Part shown: positions 1-9,688 of the stretch, piece after piece | How the letters are laid out: every line of letters starts with the position of its first letter | How positions within the stretch are numbered: the stretch's first letter is position 1 | Assembly: GCA_965219495.1 (NCBI GenBank) | Contig: OZ244777.1 | Location: 744,001-808,000 of the forward strand | DNA: 64,000 nt | Source of the DNA: CAZPXZ01 sp965219495 | Lineage (GTDB): Bacteria > Pseudomonadota > Alphaproteobacteria > Rhodobacterales > CAZPXZ01 | Direction of reading: 5' to 3' | Notes under the pieces: generated by a model | The model's database searches: none | What the model was told of the DNA's origin: nothing | What the model saw: the letters and a program-made list of their open reading frames with translations, nothing else | Made by a program: the position numbers and the translations under genes

Positions 1-87
1 GATTTCGATGCGTGAAGCGCAACCGGCGCTGCATTCCCGATAATTCCCGTTTTCCCGGGATCGAACGGATTACAGGGGCAGAACTCT

Positions 88-2892
88 CTACGATGGCTGG
101 TCATACATGGCGACAGGCGGGCATGCGCAAACGACATTCCGATCGCCATGCACATTGTCGACTCGCGCAACCGGCGGAAGATATTTGCGGGCCGGGTCTA
201 CGCCCGGCGGGCACAGCGCCAGCCCGCGAGGGTAGGGGCGGTCCCAATGCTCCGCTAGTGCGTCCGCCAGCGTATGAGGCGCATTGACAAGCGGATTATT
301 TTCCTTTGGCCAGAAACCGGATTCCACCTGTTCGATTTCCCGCGCAATTTCGAGCATTGCATCGCAAAACCGATCCAATTCAGCCTTGGATTCACTCTCA
401 GTGGGCTCCACCATGAGCGTTCCGAGCACCGGCCATTCCATCGTCGGAGCATGAAATCCGTAATCGATCAACCGCTTGGCAATGTCCTCCGCAGTAATGC
501 CCGCGCGTTCGCGAAACTGTCTCGGATCGAGGATGCACTCGTGGGCAACCAATTTCCCATCACCGTGAAATGCGGTTGGAAATACCGACGCCAGTCGCCT
601 GGAAACATAGTTGGCGTTCAGCATGGCCGTGGCGCTTGCGCGCCGAAGTCCCTTGGCCCCCATCATGCGGATGTACATCCAGGTGATGGGAAGAATCCCC
701 GCCGAACCCAGCGCTGCGGCGGACACCGCGCCGGACGTGCCCAGCGTCCAGTGGCCGGGAAGAAACGGCGCGAGATGCTGCTTGACTCCGATCGGCCCGA
801 CCCCGGGACCACCTCCTCCATGCGGAATGCAAAACGTCTTGTGGAGATTCATGTGGCAGACATCCGCCCCAAAATCTCCCGGCCGGGCAATCCCGGCCAT
901 TGCGTTCAGGTTCGCCCCGTCGAGATAGACTTGGCCGCCGTTCCGGTGAACCACTTCGCAGAGTTGCTCGATTCCTGCCTCGAACACGCCGCGAGTGGAA
1001 GGGTAGGTGACCATGCAGGCCGCAAGCCGGTCCGCGTGCAACTCTGCCTTCACCCGCAAGTCCTTCATATCGATTTCACCGGAATCCTGACTTGCAACAA
1101 CCACGACCTCCAGCCCCGCAAGTACTGCGCTTGCGGGATTGGTTCCGTGCGCGGAATCCGGAATCAGACACACATTTCGTCCAGATTCGCCCCTGGCTTC
1201 ATGATATTGGTGGATCACGGCGAGCCCTGCATACTCCCCTTGGCTTCCGGCGTTCGGTTGCAAGGAAACCGCGTCGAACCCGGTAATCTCCGCAAGCCAG
1301 GTTTCCAGGTCCCCGGCAAGTTTTCGGTAGCCCTGCGCGCTTTCTTCGGGAACGAAGGGATGGATGTCGGCAAACTCCGGCCATCCGACCGGCTGCATTT
1401 CGGCGGCGGCGTTGAGTTTCATCGTGCACGACCCGAGCGGGATCATGGTCCGGTCCAGCGCCAGATCTTTGGCCGCCAGTCCCTGCAGGAAGCGCATCAT
1501 GTCGGTCTCGGAGCGATGATCGTGAAACACGGATTGAGACAGGAATTGGCTATTGCGTCGTCCCTCCGGCAACATCGAAGCGGCATGACCCGGCGGACGG
1601 AATCCCAAGCAATTGGCCACGGCTTGCAAATCTTCTTCCGTCGTAGTCTCGTCAAACGTGACAGATACCCGGTTCGGGTCGAGGGCACGAATCTGATAAC
1701 CGCTTCGGAGAAACTCCTGGGCCGTTGATTCGCTATTTGCCGTCTTCAGCGACACGGTATCGAACAATGGGCCTGGTTCTGCCAGAATCCCCGCGTCCCG
1801 GGCTCCCGAGGCGAGTCGCGCGGCGAATCCGTGCACCCGCCCCGCGATGGCGGCAAGCCCCTCCGGTCCGTGCCAAATCGCGTAGGCGGCTGACATCTCC
1901 GCGAGCAACGCCTGCGCCGTGCAAATGTTCGAAGTGGCCTTTTCCCGGCGTATATGTTGCTCCCGTGTCTGAAGTGCGAGCCGATAGGCGACATTTCCGC
2001 GCACATCCAACGATTCTCCGACGATTCGGCCGGGAATCAGGCGCACATTCTTTTCGCTGGTCGCGATATACGCTGCGTGCGGTCCTCCAAACCCCATTGA
2101 CACCCCAAACCGCTGCATGGACCCGACAACAATGTCAGCGCCCCAAGCCGCCGGCGCTTCGAGCAATACCAGCGCAAGCGGGTCGGCCACCGCTATCACG
2201 AGCGCGCCCACAGCACGCGCCGCGCCCACGGCGAATTGCGGATGGCGGAAGACTCCACCGGTGTCCGGCCAAGGCAATACAATCGCGGCCGTTTCTTCAT
2301 CGGGGGGACCATCGGTCAGCTGCAACCCCAGACTCGAAACTCGAGTCTTCATCACATCCAGGTCCTGGGGATGCAGGGCGCCGAGAACCGCAATGCGTTT
2401 GCGCCTGCCCCGGAAACGCCGAACGGCCACCATCGCCCCTTCCGCCAAAGCGGTCGCTTCATCCAGCAGAGAGGCATTGGACACGGCGTGACCGGAAAGT
2501 TCGCAGACCAGCGTCTGGAAATAGAATAGCAGTTCCAGCCGACCCTGGCTGATTTCGGGTTGGTAGGGCGTATAGGAGGTGTACCAAGCGGGATTCTCGA
2601 ACAGGTTCCGCTGGATGACCGGGGGCACTATGCAATTGTGATAGCCCAGCCCGATCAACGGTTTCCGAAGCAGATTCTTTGCCGCATGCTGGCGCAGTTC
2701 CCGGAGGGCTTCCGCTTCCGTTGCCGGCTCCGGAAGGCGAAGGTCGCTGCGCAATCGAATCCCTTCAGGGACAATTCTGTCGACCAGTTCGTCAAGTGAG
2801 GTACAGTCCACTTCCTTGAGAAGCGCCTTCTCGTCATCGCCCCTTGGGCCAATGTGACGATCGGAGAATCCTGGTGCGGCCACGACCGGCAT
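88..2892 (-). CDS. gcvP: Glycine dehydrogenase (decarboxylating), P-protein
   Basis: The 934-residue protein matches full-length single-chain P-protein of the glycine cleavage system. This PLP enzyme decarboxylates glycine and passes the aminomethyl group to the lipoyl arm of GcvH in the cytoplasm. The N-terminus has the family's FSDRHIGP motif. The PLP lysine lies near residue 687 in HMNLHKTFCIPHGGGGPG, and the glycine-rich GGGGPG stretch follows it. The two halves that are separate subunits in some bacteria are fused here. It is the third gene of gcvT-gcvH-gcvP on the minus strand and starts 3 bases after the gcvH stop, so it is almost certainly co-transcribed. No frameshift or missing catalytic residue was seen. 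Confidence 0.97.
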   Translation of the reverse strand: MPVVAAPGFSDRHIGPRGDDEKALLKEVDCTSLDELVDRIVPEGIRLRSDLRLPEPATEAEALRELRQHAAKNLLRKPLIGLGYHNCIVPPVIQRNLFENPAWYTSYTPYQPEISQGRLELLFYFQTLVCELSGHAVSNASLLDEATALAEGAMVAVRRFRGRRKRIAVLGALHPQDLDVMKTRVSSLGLQLTDGPPDEETAAIVLPWPDTGGVFRHPQFAVGAARAVGALVIAVADPLALVLLEAPAAWGADIVVGSMQRFGVSMGFGGPHAAYIATSEKNVRLIPGRIVGESLDVRGNVAYRLALQTREQHIRREKATSNICTAQALLAEMSAAYAIWHGPEGLAAIAGRVHGFAARLASGARDAGILAEPGPLFDTVSLKTANSESTAQEFLRSGYQIRALDPNRVSVTFDETTTEEDLQAVANCLGFRPPGHAASMLPEGRRNSQFLSQSVFHDHRSETDMMRFLQGLAAKDLALDRTMIPLGSCTMKLNAAAEMQPVGWPEFADIHPFVPEESAQGYRKLAGDLETWLAEITGFDAVSLQPNAGSQGEYAGLAVIHQYHEARGESGRNVCLIPDSAHGTNPASAVLAGLEVVVVASQDSGEIDMKDLRVKAELHADRLAACMVTYPSTRGVFEAGIEQLCEVVHRNGGQVYLDGANLNAMAGIARPGDFGADVCHMNLHKTFCIPHGGGGPGVGPIGVKQHLAPFLPGHWTLGTSGAVSAAALGSAGILPITWMYIRMMGAKGLRRASATAMLNANYVSRRLASVFPTAFHGDGKLVAHECILDPRQFRERAGITAEDIAKRLIDYGFHAPTMEWPVLGTLMVEPTESESKAELDRFCDAMLEIAREIEQVESGFWPKENNPLVNAPHTLADALAEHWDRPYPRGLALCPPGVDPARKYLPPVARVDNVHGDRNVVCACPPVAMYDQPS

Positions 2893-2895
2893 CGA

Positions 2896-3267
2896 CTAGC
2901 CTCCGATGAGTTCCTGATAAGACGACTGCTCCAACAACTGCCCGCACTCGGAAGGATCGTGCATGCGCATCCGAAATAGCCACCCTTCGTCAAGCGGGCT
3001 CTCGTTGATCAATTGGGGATTATCCACGAGAAGTTCATTTACCGCGAGAATCGTACCGGAAACGGGAGCATAGACTTCCGAAGCTGCCTTTACCGACTCT
3101 AGAACGCCGGATTCATCGCCCATCGAAACCTCCGAACCGACTTCGGGCAAGTCGACATAAACCAATTCGCCCAGTGCATCCTGTGCATAGTGGGTGATGC
3201 CCACAATCACTTCTTCACCATCCACTCGCAGCCATTCATGATCTTCCGTAAACCGTAACTCGTTCAT
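2896..3267 (-). CDS. gcvH: Glycine cleavage system H protein
   Basis: The 123-residue protein has the usual length for the lipoyl carrier that shuttles the aminomethyl group between GcvP, GcvT and lipoamide dehydrogenase. The lipoylation site is Lys60 in the motif GVLESVKAASE. The N-terminal FTEDHEWL signature and the C-terminal DEGWL(F)RM segment are typical. Its start codon overlaps the gcvT stop in an ATGA arrangement, which implies translational coupling. The lpd partner is not in this window. Confidence 0.97.
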   Translation of the reverse strand: MNELRFTEDHEWLRVDGEEVIVGITHYAQDALGELVYVDLPEVGSEVSMGDESGVLESVKAASEVYAPVSGTILAVNELLVDNPQLINESPLDEGWLFRMRMHDPSECGQLLEQSSYQELIGG

Positions 3268-4358
3268 CTTGCTGTTCCCTTGTTGTATCGATGTCGTACA
3301 AAAGGCATTCCCGTCACGTGGCAGGCGATACGCTTTCCCCGAACTTCCGCGTCAATGGTTGTGCCGGGTTCTCCGTAAGCGTGCGAAACATATCCCATTG
3401 CGACAGGCGCCCGAAGGCTTGGCGCGAACCCTCCAGACGTAACATGCCCGATTACCTTATCGTTCGGCCCATAAAGGAGGGCGCCGGGACGAACCGGCAC
3501 GCGACCCGCCGGCGTCATTCCCACGCGAATCCTCCCAGGTTCCTCCTTGCTGGTCGCCCTCAGCGCCTCTGCGCCGATGAACTCCCCGGATTCCAGTATT
3601 CTTCGAGGAACCGTCCACATGAGCCCTGCTTCAACCGGATTGGTCTCCTCCGTCAAGTCCTGACCGTACAAACATAGACCGGCTTCAAGCCGAAGCGTAT
3701 CTCTTGCGCCCAACCCAATCGGCTTGAGCAGTGGATTCGCAAGAATGGAATTAACAAAATTCGCCGCTTCGCTGCGAGGCAGGGCAAGTTCAAATCCGTC
3801 CTCTCCCGAATAACCTGTCCGACTGATCACCCGGTCGCCATCGAGTCGTGAGGCCGTCATGAAACGCAGTGTGCCGGCTTCGGGAACTTTGGAACTGAGG
3901 ACTTCTTCAGCGCGGGGCCCTTGTACGGCGATCATGGCCCGTCCGGGAACAACGATTTCGATGTCAAGGTCATTTGAGTTCGAGCACATTCTCGCAAGGT
4001 CGGCTTCCTTTCGGGCTGCATTGCAGATGATCAAGTAACCATCCTCGCTGAGGCGCATAACGACGGCATCGTCCAGGATCCCGGCATCATCGTTGAGGAA
4101 GAACGAATACTTGGAGCTCCCTACGATCATGCCTGCGGCATCGATGGGGCAAAGTCGCGCCAGCAGCTTGGCCGAATCGGGTCCCCGGAATTCCACCTGC
4201 CCCATATGGGATACATCAAAGAACCCGGCAGAATCGCGAACCTGAAGGTGTTCCGCGATAATTCCCGCAGGATAATTCAGCGGCAGTCGGTACCCGGCGA
4301 ACGGCACCATTTTTGCGTCTAGTCGCCTGTGAAGGTCGAAAAGCGGTGTCTTTTGCAT
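3264..4358 (-). CDS. gcvT: Aminomethyltransferase, T-protein
   Basis: The protein is a tetrahydrofolate-dependent aminomethyltransferase that releases ammonia and forms methylene-THF from the GcvH-bound intermediate. It carries the family pattern PLFDLHRRLDAKMVPFAG at the N-terminus, DVSHMGQ near residue 50, and the C-terminal barrel with GHVTSGGFAPSL. I chose the ATG at 4358 (MQKTPLFDL), about 364 residues. A TTG five codons upstream could extend it, but the ATG fits the family start. It is the first gene of the gcvTHP operon. No glycine riboswitch could be recognised upstream. Confidence 0.95.
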   Translation of the reverse strand: MQKTPLFDLHRRLDAKMVPFAGYRLPLNYPAGIIAEHLQVRDSAGFFDVSHMGQVEFRGPDSAKLLARLCPIDAAGMIVGSSKYSFFLNDDAGILDDAVVMRLSEDGYLIICNAARKEADLARMCSNSNDLDIEIVVPGRAMIAVQGPRAEEVLSSKVPEAGTLRFMTASRLDGDRVISRTGYSGEDGFELALPRSEAANFVNSILANPLLKPIGLGARDTLRLEAGLCLYGQDLTEETNPVEAGLMWTVPRRILESGEFIGAEALRATSKEEPGRIRVGMTPAGRVPVRPGALLYGPNDKVIGHVTSGGFAPSLRAPVAMGYVSHAYGEPGTTIDAEVRGKRIACHVTGMPFVRHRYNKGTAR

Positions 4359-5108
4359 TATCGGTAGAAGCAATTGAGAAGAACCGGAGAGTTAACGGCG
4401 AACTCGATTCCAGTCAATCCCTTCGCGGCTTCTAGCAGTTCGCAGCGCCCCAGCGACGCGGCCTAGAATCAACCGGGGAAAAGCCGTAAGGAGTATCTCG
4501 CATGCTGCAAGCAGCAGGCTTGGTCGGCTGACTGAAACTGAATGAAATTCGACGACCTCTCCAGAACAACGATAATGGCGTTCCCCTGATCTGCGAAGAA
4601 TGACGGTCAGACGAACTAAAAAGAGATAGATTTGCAGTTCGATTGACGGTCAGGAATTCTTACCGTCGGGTCGGCGCGAGAATCAGATCCAGAACGATAA
4701 CTTGACCAAACCCGAGAGTCGCAACAGAGCCGAACTTCCCCGCACGCAACCAGATGACACCTGCTCTGCACGATCAACATCCTTCAGTTCAGAGCCCGAC
4801 CTACAACACGAGACTTCCGTTGCGGATTCCGTCAAAGGCACATACCATTGCGCCGAGACGATTGCGCGCCATGGCTGACCGAGGTCCCCTGGAATTCCGC
4901 GAGCGGGGCAGGTTCGATCGCGGATCGGCCGAAACAGGGCGCGGAGCGTACGACCTGCGCGTCACCGTTCCCGCAACTTAAACGTATGGCGAGGCGTCGC
5001 AACATCTAGACCGAAATTCTTCTCGGTCAGGCTCATGGAACGGTCTATCCTGTCGGATCCGAGCTACATACAGGCGGCTGCAAACATTTCAAAGAAGAAA
5101 GGCGAATC
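4359..5108. other. Intergenic stretch between divergent gcvT and the anti-sigma kinase gene
   Basis: About 750 bases separate the divergently transcribed gcvT and the RsbW-like gene. Short open frames here lack family resemblance. I looked for tandem glycine-riboswitch cores and tRNA arms on both strands and saw none. Promoters for both neighbours must lie here, but I cannot place them with confidence. Confidence 0.5.
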
Positions 5109-5549
5109 GTGACTTCAGAAAGCCTGGACATTTCTTGCACTAACGACCTGCAGGAACTCGCGTTTGTTGCGGAAAGAATTGACGAGTTCTGTGAAGCGCA
5201 CGACATCGGTTCAGAAATCGCGTTTGCCGTCAACCTGTCTATCGATGAACTGCTGACCAACACCATCAGTTATGGATACGCGGATGACGAACCACACCAG
5301 ATCGACATTTCGGTTCGCCTGGACAGCAGCGACATGATTATCGAGATCGCCGATGACGGCTTGCCATTTGAATTGTCCAGCGTCGCAAAACCGAATACCG
5401 ACGCCGATCTCGAAGACCGCCCGGTAGGCGGGCTCGGCGTCTTCCTAGTGTACGAGATGATGGATAGCGTCGAATATCGGCGCAACGAGGATCGAAACGT
5501 CGTAACCCTGATCAAGAAGGCGGCGAACGCGAGAATCGCTGGGACATGA
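5109..5549 (+). CDS. RsbW-like anti-sigma regulatory kinase (HATPase_c)
   Basis: This 146-residue protein is a stand-alone GHKL ATPase of the RsbW/SpoIIAB type. Such kinases hold a sigma factor or another target and phosphorylate a STAS antagonist. Visible motifs are the N box (LSIDELLTNTISYGY, about residues 43-57), the G1 box (IADDGLPF) and a G2-like GGLGVFLV. Translation starts at GTG 5109, preceded by an AGAAAGG-like ribosome site. There is no receiver or histidine phosphoacceptor domain. A STAS protein gene lies 1.7 kb downstream beyond amt, and the two may form a partner-switching pair. The target sigma factor is not visible here, so the role is inferred from family. Confidence 0.85.
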   Translation: MTSESLDISCTNDLQELAFVAERIDEFCEAHDIGSEIAFAVNLSIDELLTNTISYGYADDEPHQIDISVRLDSSDMIIEIADDGLPFELSSVAKPNTDADLEDRPVGGLGVFLVYEMMDSVEYRRNEDRNVVTLIKKAANARIAGT

Positions 5550-5760
5550 TCGAATATTCCGTGTTCAAGACCGGGGAAAAACTCGGGTCACGCCGTCTTG
5601 GGGCGAGAGTGATCTGGATAAAGGACCACTTGATCCGGCCCAGTCACTCGCCGTATTGTGCCAAACCCTGAAAGGATTTATCGTTTTGTCTCGCCAAACC
5701 GGCGAATGAAGCCCCGTGTCAACAGTACCGGACGGAGCGAAGAGGGGTCCAACCAAGGTG

Positions 5761-7164
5761 ATGATCTTCAATATGAACGTGAAGGGCCGCAATCTTCCGG
5801 ATCGTGGTGCTCAATTCCACAGCTTTATCGGCCCAGGCAGCATTGCCGCCGTTCTCGCGCTGGTTTGCTTGCCTTCAGAGGCGCATGCCGCCTTGAACAA
5901 TGAAACGCAGTTCGTCCTGAACAGCTTTTCGTTCTTGATCTGGGGCGCGCTGGTAATGTGGATGTGCGCGGGCTTCACGATGCTCGAAGCCGGATCGGTG
6001 CGGACGAAAAATGCTTCGGTCATCTGCCTCAAGAATATTGGCCTCTATTCCATTGCCGGCCTGGCTTTCTACTTCATCGGCTACAACATCATGTATGTCG
6101 GTGTTGAAGAGGGAGGTTGGTTCGGTTCGGTCCAGTTCCTGTATGGGTCCTCCAGCGACGAGATCGCGCTCTTGCGTGGCAACGAAGAGGCCAGTTCCGC
6201 CGTTATCGAGAAGGGCTTTTCCACGATGTCGGATTGGTTCTTTCAGATGGTGTTTGTGGCAACTACCGCGTCGATCGTATCCGGAACGTTGGCCGAGCGT
6301 GTGAAACTCTGGTCATTCTTTTTGTTCATCTTGCTTCTGACGGCGGTAATTTACCCGGTAATTGGGTCTTGGACCTGGGGCGGCGGTTGGCTTTCCGTCA
6401 TGGGATTCCAGGATTTCGCAGGATCAACAATTGTTCATTCCACCGGTGGTTGGGCAGCGCTTGCAGGCGCGCTGATAGTAGGGGCGCGAAAGGGCAAGTT
6501 TCGTGAAGACGGTAGCGTCAAGTCGACGCCGCCTTCGAATGTTCCGGCCGTAACACTAGGGGTCTTTATCCTGTGGCTGGGTTGGTTCGGATTCAACGGC
6601 GGTTCGCAACTCGCATTGGGCGGAGCATTCGATGCCGTTGCGATCAGCAATATCCTCGCAAACACCAACCTCGCAGCTGCTGCCGGGGTGATGACTGCCA
6701 TAATACTTTCACGTCCGATCTTGGGTCGCGTAGACTTGCTCGCCGGCCTGAACGGCGCGATTGCGGGACTTGTTGCCATTACTGCAGGACCGGATATTGT
6801 CGAACACTATTGGGCTGTTATCATTGGAGCAATCGGCGGGGGCATATGTGTCCTTGGACTTAGAGTCCTGGACTATTTGAAAATTGATGATGTGGTTGGG
6901 GCCATCCCAGCGCATCTGTTCGCCGGCATATGGGGGACAATCGCAGTTTCAATCGCTGCCGGGGGGAATTTCCTCGTTCAGCTTCTCGGAGTCCTCGCAA
7001 TCGGTGCTTTTGTATTCGCGACTTCACTGATAATTTGGTTCATCATTTCGAGGACCATGGGAGCACGAATATCGGCGGTTCACGAGGAATTGGGGCAGGA
7101 TGTTGCGGAACTGGGTATCGAGGCCTACCCGGAATTTGTACTGATGCCGGAGGTGGACGATTGA
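5761..7164 (+). CDS. amt: Ammonium transporter, Amt family
   Basis: The product is a polytopic inner-membrane protein of the Amt/MEP/Rh family that conducts ammonium/ammonia. It begins with a probable signal peptide ending in SEAHA, followed by about 11 transmembrane segments. The family signature FQDFAGSTIVHSTGGW lies about mid-protein, and SFLIWGALVMWMCAGF marks the first segment. I prefer the ATG at 5761. A GTG at 5716 would add 15 residues with no signal-like character. It sits between a putative anti-sigma kinase gene and a STAS gene rather than beside glnK, which is its usual partner. The PII gene found in this window is 38 kb away next to glnA. Confidence 0.95.
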   Translation: MIFNMNVKGRNLPDRGAQFHSFIGPGSIAAVLALVCLPSEAHAALNNETQFVLNSFSFLIWGALVMWMCAGFTMLEAGSVRTKNASVICLKNIGLYSIAGLAFYFIGYNIMYVGVEEGGWFGSVQFLYGSSSDEIALLRGNEEASSAVIEKGFSTMSDWFFQMVFVATTASIVSGTLAERVKLWSFFLFILLLTAVIYPVIGSWTWGGGWLSVMGFQDFAGSTIVHSTGGWAALAGALIVGARKGKFREDGSVKSTPPSNVPAVTLGVFILWLGWFGFNGGSQLALGGAFDAVAISNILANTNLAAAAGVMTAIILSRPILGRVDLLAGLNGAIAGLVAITAGPDIVEHYWAVIIGAIGGGICVLGLRVLDYLKIDDVVGAIPAHLFAGIWGTIAVSIAAGGNFLVQLLGVLAIGAFVFATSLIIWFIISRTMGARISAVHEELGQDVAELGIEAYPEFVLMPEVDD

Positions 7165-7255
7165 GCAACAAGCGGCATTGACCACCGGGAAGCATGGCCA
7201 ATCGGCGAAGTTCGGCGTATCATGGCCACAGTCTTGAGCATTGGAGACGCAGGAA

Positions 7256-7594
7256 ATGGATTTGAAAACTGAACGGCAGGACGGTGTGCTATCCGCTCGG
7301 GTTGGGGGACGGATTGACGGCTCGAACGTGGCCGAATTCGAAGAGGCAATCAGAAACGCTATTGGGCAAGAAGATCGAGCTCTGATCATGGACTTCGAAG
7401 AGCTTGTCTACATTAGCAGTGCGGGCCTTCGCGCCATTCTGATGACCGCCAAGAGTCTTTCTGGACGAGGTGCGAAGTTCGCCCTTTGCTCTCTCTCTCA
7501 GCAAATCCGTAAAGTTTTTGAAATCAGTGGATTCGATAAATTCATTGCGATCCATCCCAACCAAGTGGAAGCACTCGCTTCGTTCGAAAAATAG
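7256..7594 (+). CDS. STAS-domain anti-sigma factor antagonist
   Basis: The 112-residue product is a single STAS domain like SpoIIAA/RsbV. These proteins bind an anti-sigma kinase when dephosphorylated. The phosphorylatable serine region is visible as DFEELVYISSAGLRAIL, in which ISSAGLR matches the family's (S/T)SxGLR motif. The ATG at 7256 has a GGAG nine bases upstream. A TTG at 7241 would add five residues and is less likely. It lies 91 bases after amt in the same direction and could be co-transcribed with the upstream RsbW-like gene and amt. Confidence 0.88.
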   Translation: MDLKTERQDGVLSARVGGRIDGSNVAEFEEAIRNAIGQEDRALIMDFEELVYISSAGLRAILMTAKSLSGRGAKFALCSLSQQIRKVFEISGFDKFIAIHPNQVEALASFEK

Positions 7595-7788
7595 TACGCG
7601 CCCGCACGTTTCTTTAGCGACCGGCGGTTAGCCGCCAAACAAAGGAAAACGCGAGCCCCAGCGCTATCCGGCAAGCGGTGTTTCGACATTGCGCCGCATA
7701 TGTGGCGGAATTCACGGGCTGTGCGACCTGATACCTGACCTCTGAAACTGGCGGCCGGTCCATTTGCTTCAAGTATCGGGCGTCGTCG

Positions 7789-8724
7789 TCACGAAGCCAC
7801 AACCTTGCCAATATCCTGCAAATCAAACGGGGTCTTCTGATAGACTTCATTGACCCAATTGCCGAGAAGAAGATGGGCATGAGATCGCCACCTGTTCTCA
7901 GGTGCCTTCTCGGGATCATCTCCTGGATAATAATTCACCGGAACCGTGATCGGCAGATTCTCTTTGAGATCGCGCCGATACTCGCGGTCGAGGGTGTCCG
8001 TGTCGTATTCAATATGGTTGAACATGTACAGTTTGTGCCGGTCAGTTTCCTGCACCAGGCACAATCCGACCTGATCCGATTCGATCAGGACTTCCAGACC
8101 CGTCGATTCCGGCACTTCTACGCTGCGTACCTCGGTATGGCGCGAAACCGGGATCAGAAAATCGTCCGAAAATCCCCGAACAAACGGCGAAGTTCGATTC
8201 AATATGCGATGTCGAAAGCAACCGAATGCCTTCGCCGAAAGCCGGTGCTTCGGTACTTGGTGACGGTGGTAGAGGAGCGCCTGCGCACCCCAGCATATAC
8301 CAAGCGTCGCATGCACATGCGTCTCTGCCCAATCGAATAGCTCAGTCAACTCTTCCCAATAGTAAACATCCTCAAATGGAAGGGTCTCGACGGGCGCTCC
8401 CGTCACGATCAATCCATCAAACTTCTCGTCACGTATTTCTGTAATCGTTGAGTATGCGCTCAGCACGTCTTCCGGCGGAGGACTCTTCGGCCTGTGCGTG
8501 GCCATGCGGAGCAACGTCAGTTCAATCTGCAGAGGCGTTGCGCCGAGAAGGCGGGCGAACTGCGTTTCCGTTCTGGTCCGGGTCGCGGTCGGCATCAGGT
8601 TTGCGAGCACGATGCGAAGCGGTCGAATATCCTGACGGACCGCTTCATCCTCGGTCATGACTATGACGCCTTCTTCGATTAGGACATCCTTCGTAGGCAA
8701 GTCTTCGGGAATCTTGATGGGCAT
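7789..8724 (-). CDS. metAA: Homoserine O-acetyltransferase of the MetA family
   Basis: The 311-residue protein matches MetA acyltransferases, which activate homoserine for methionine synthesis. The nucleophile is Cys144 in LGICWGAQAL, and the His-Glu pair is in MFNHIEYDTDTL. The residue that selects the acyl donor (Gly111 in the E. coli succinyl enzyme, Glu in acetyl-specific members) is Glu here, in TGAPVETLPF, so acetyl-CoA is the expected donor. It starts 6 bases after the stop of an upstream P-loop protein gene, suggesting one transcript. A short GGCGG/CCGCC hairpin near 7625 lies past the stop but lacks a clear T tract. Confidence 0.93.
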   Translation of the reverse strand: MPIKIPEDLPTKDVLIEEGVIVMTEDEAVRQDIRPLRIVLANLMPTATRTRTETQFARLLGATPLQIELTLLRMATHRPKSPPPEDVLSAYSTITEIRDEKFDGLIVTGAPVETLPFEDVYYWEELTELFDWAETHVHATLGICWGAQALLYHRHQVPKHRLSAKAFGCFRHRILNRTSPFVRGFSDDFLIPVSRHTEVRSVEVPESTGLEVLIESDQVGLCLVQETDRHKLYMFNHIEYDTDTLDREYRRDLKENLPITVPVNYYPGDDPEKAPENRWRSHAHLLLGNWVNEVYQKTPFDLQDIGKVVAS

Positions 8725-8730
8725 GAGCTT

Positions 8731-9618
8731 CTACTTGCCGACGGTGTTTTCATTTCGAGTGTCTCCACGCCCGGCAATAGCTGCGGCGGTCAGATCGTCG
8801 AATTTGGTAGCGCTTGCAATTCTTGCGAGATCATCACCTTCGATGCAAACACCCCAGCGCATTGCGAGCGCCTCATATCGGGGCAACCGCCAGTCCAGCA
8901 GTCGCTCAAAGGCAAAAACCAGGAAATCTGATGGGTCCACAGCGCACTCCTCCCGGTCACCCAGATACGCCTTCCAAATTTTGTCAAGAAAATTCTCATG
9001 AAAGTACATGGGTTTCGGTGCCTTGCGAAATCGATCGATCAGAGTGCTCCGATGCTGCTCGGAAACACGTATGTAGATGGGCAGCATATGTCGCGAGACA
9101 TGCGTAAATACCGGATCCTCCGGATCCAGATGGTCTGCAAGTTCGCATATGCTGCCACTCGAATCGCAGACGAAATGTTCGTATCCATAAACCCTCCGGG
9201 CGCGCTCGATAAATTCTTCCGCGTCCTTCGTGGCGGCTAGCTCGGCGGTCGCGTGTTTGCGTTGCCTCCGACGATACTCTTCGAATGTAAGTCCCCCCTT
9301 CGCCGGATCTCCGGGCGCCCCGACGTATTTTGAAAGGGGCACAAGGTTCTCAAACGCAAGTTTCGACCGCACGACAATGGAGTCCGAGCGGAGGAGATCT
9401 CGCAGCAACGGCACCTGCATCGCCGCAAGCTTCACCGTATCGGTTATGCGTTCGCCCAAATAGCGCGTTCCGATGCGATAATCGACCGAATAGTGGTACC
9501 AGTTCGCGGCTTCGCGGAGCAGAGCGGCCGCGCGGGTCTTGCCCACTCCGGACATCCCGAAGAGTAAGACAGATTTGCGCTTGGAAGCGCGATACGCTTC
9601 GCCCGACTCGTAGAGCAT
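8731..9618 (-). CDS. P-loop NTPase of unknown function, coupled to metAA
   Basis: The 295-residue soluble protein has a Walker A motif near the N-terminus (LLFGMSGVGKTRAA, about residues 18-31). A possible nucleoside-kinase-like segment FVCDSSGSICE lies near residues 170-180. No membrane segment or signal peptide is visible. It precedes metAA by 6 bases on the same strand, so it is likely translated from the same message. I do not recognise a specific enzyme. The small size and kinase-like Walker A suggest a nucleotide- or metabolite-binding ATPase. A methionine link is inferred only from position. Confidence 0.8.
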   Translation of the reverse strand: MLYESGEAYRASKRKSVLLFGMSGVGKTRAAALLREAANWYHYSVDYRIGTRYLGERITDTVKLAAMQVPLLRDLLRSDSIVVRSKLAFENLVPLSKYVGAPGDPAKGGLTFEEYRRRQRKHATAELAATKDAEEFIERARRVYGYEHFVCDSSGSICELADHLDPEDPVFTHVSRHMLPIYIRVSEQHRSTLIDRFRKAPKPMYFHENFLDKIWKAYLGDREECAVDPSDFLVFAFERLLDWRLPRYEALAMRWGVCIEGDDLARIASATKFDDLTAAAIAGRGDTRNENTVGK

Positions 9619-9688
9619 ATCAACCCCTGCACCTTACTGATGTCCAGCTAGTCAATTGGTGGAATGCACTTTAGGAACCTGAATCATT

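Noticed and set aside
4359..4500. Possible glycine riboswitch upstream of gcvT
   Set aside because: I looked for the typical tandem cores on the minus strand and saw only a partial CTCCGG-like piece, without the paired motifs or their spacing.
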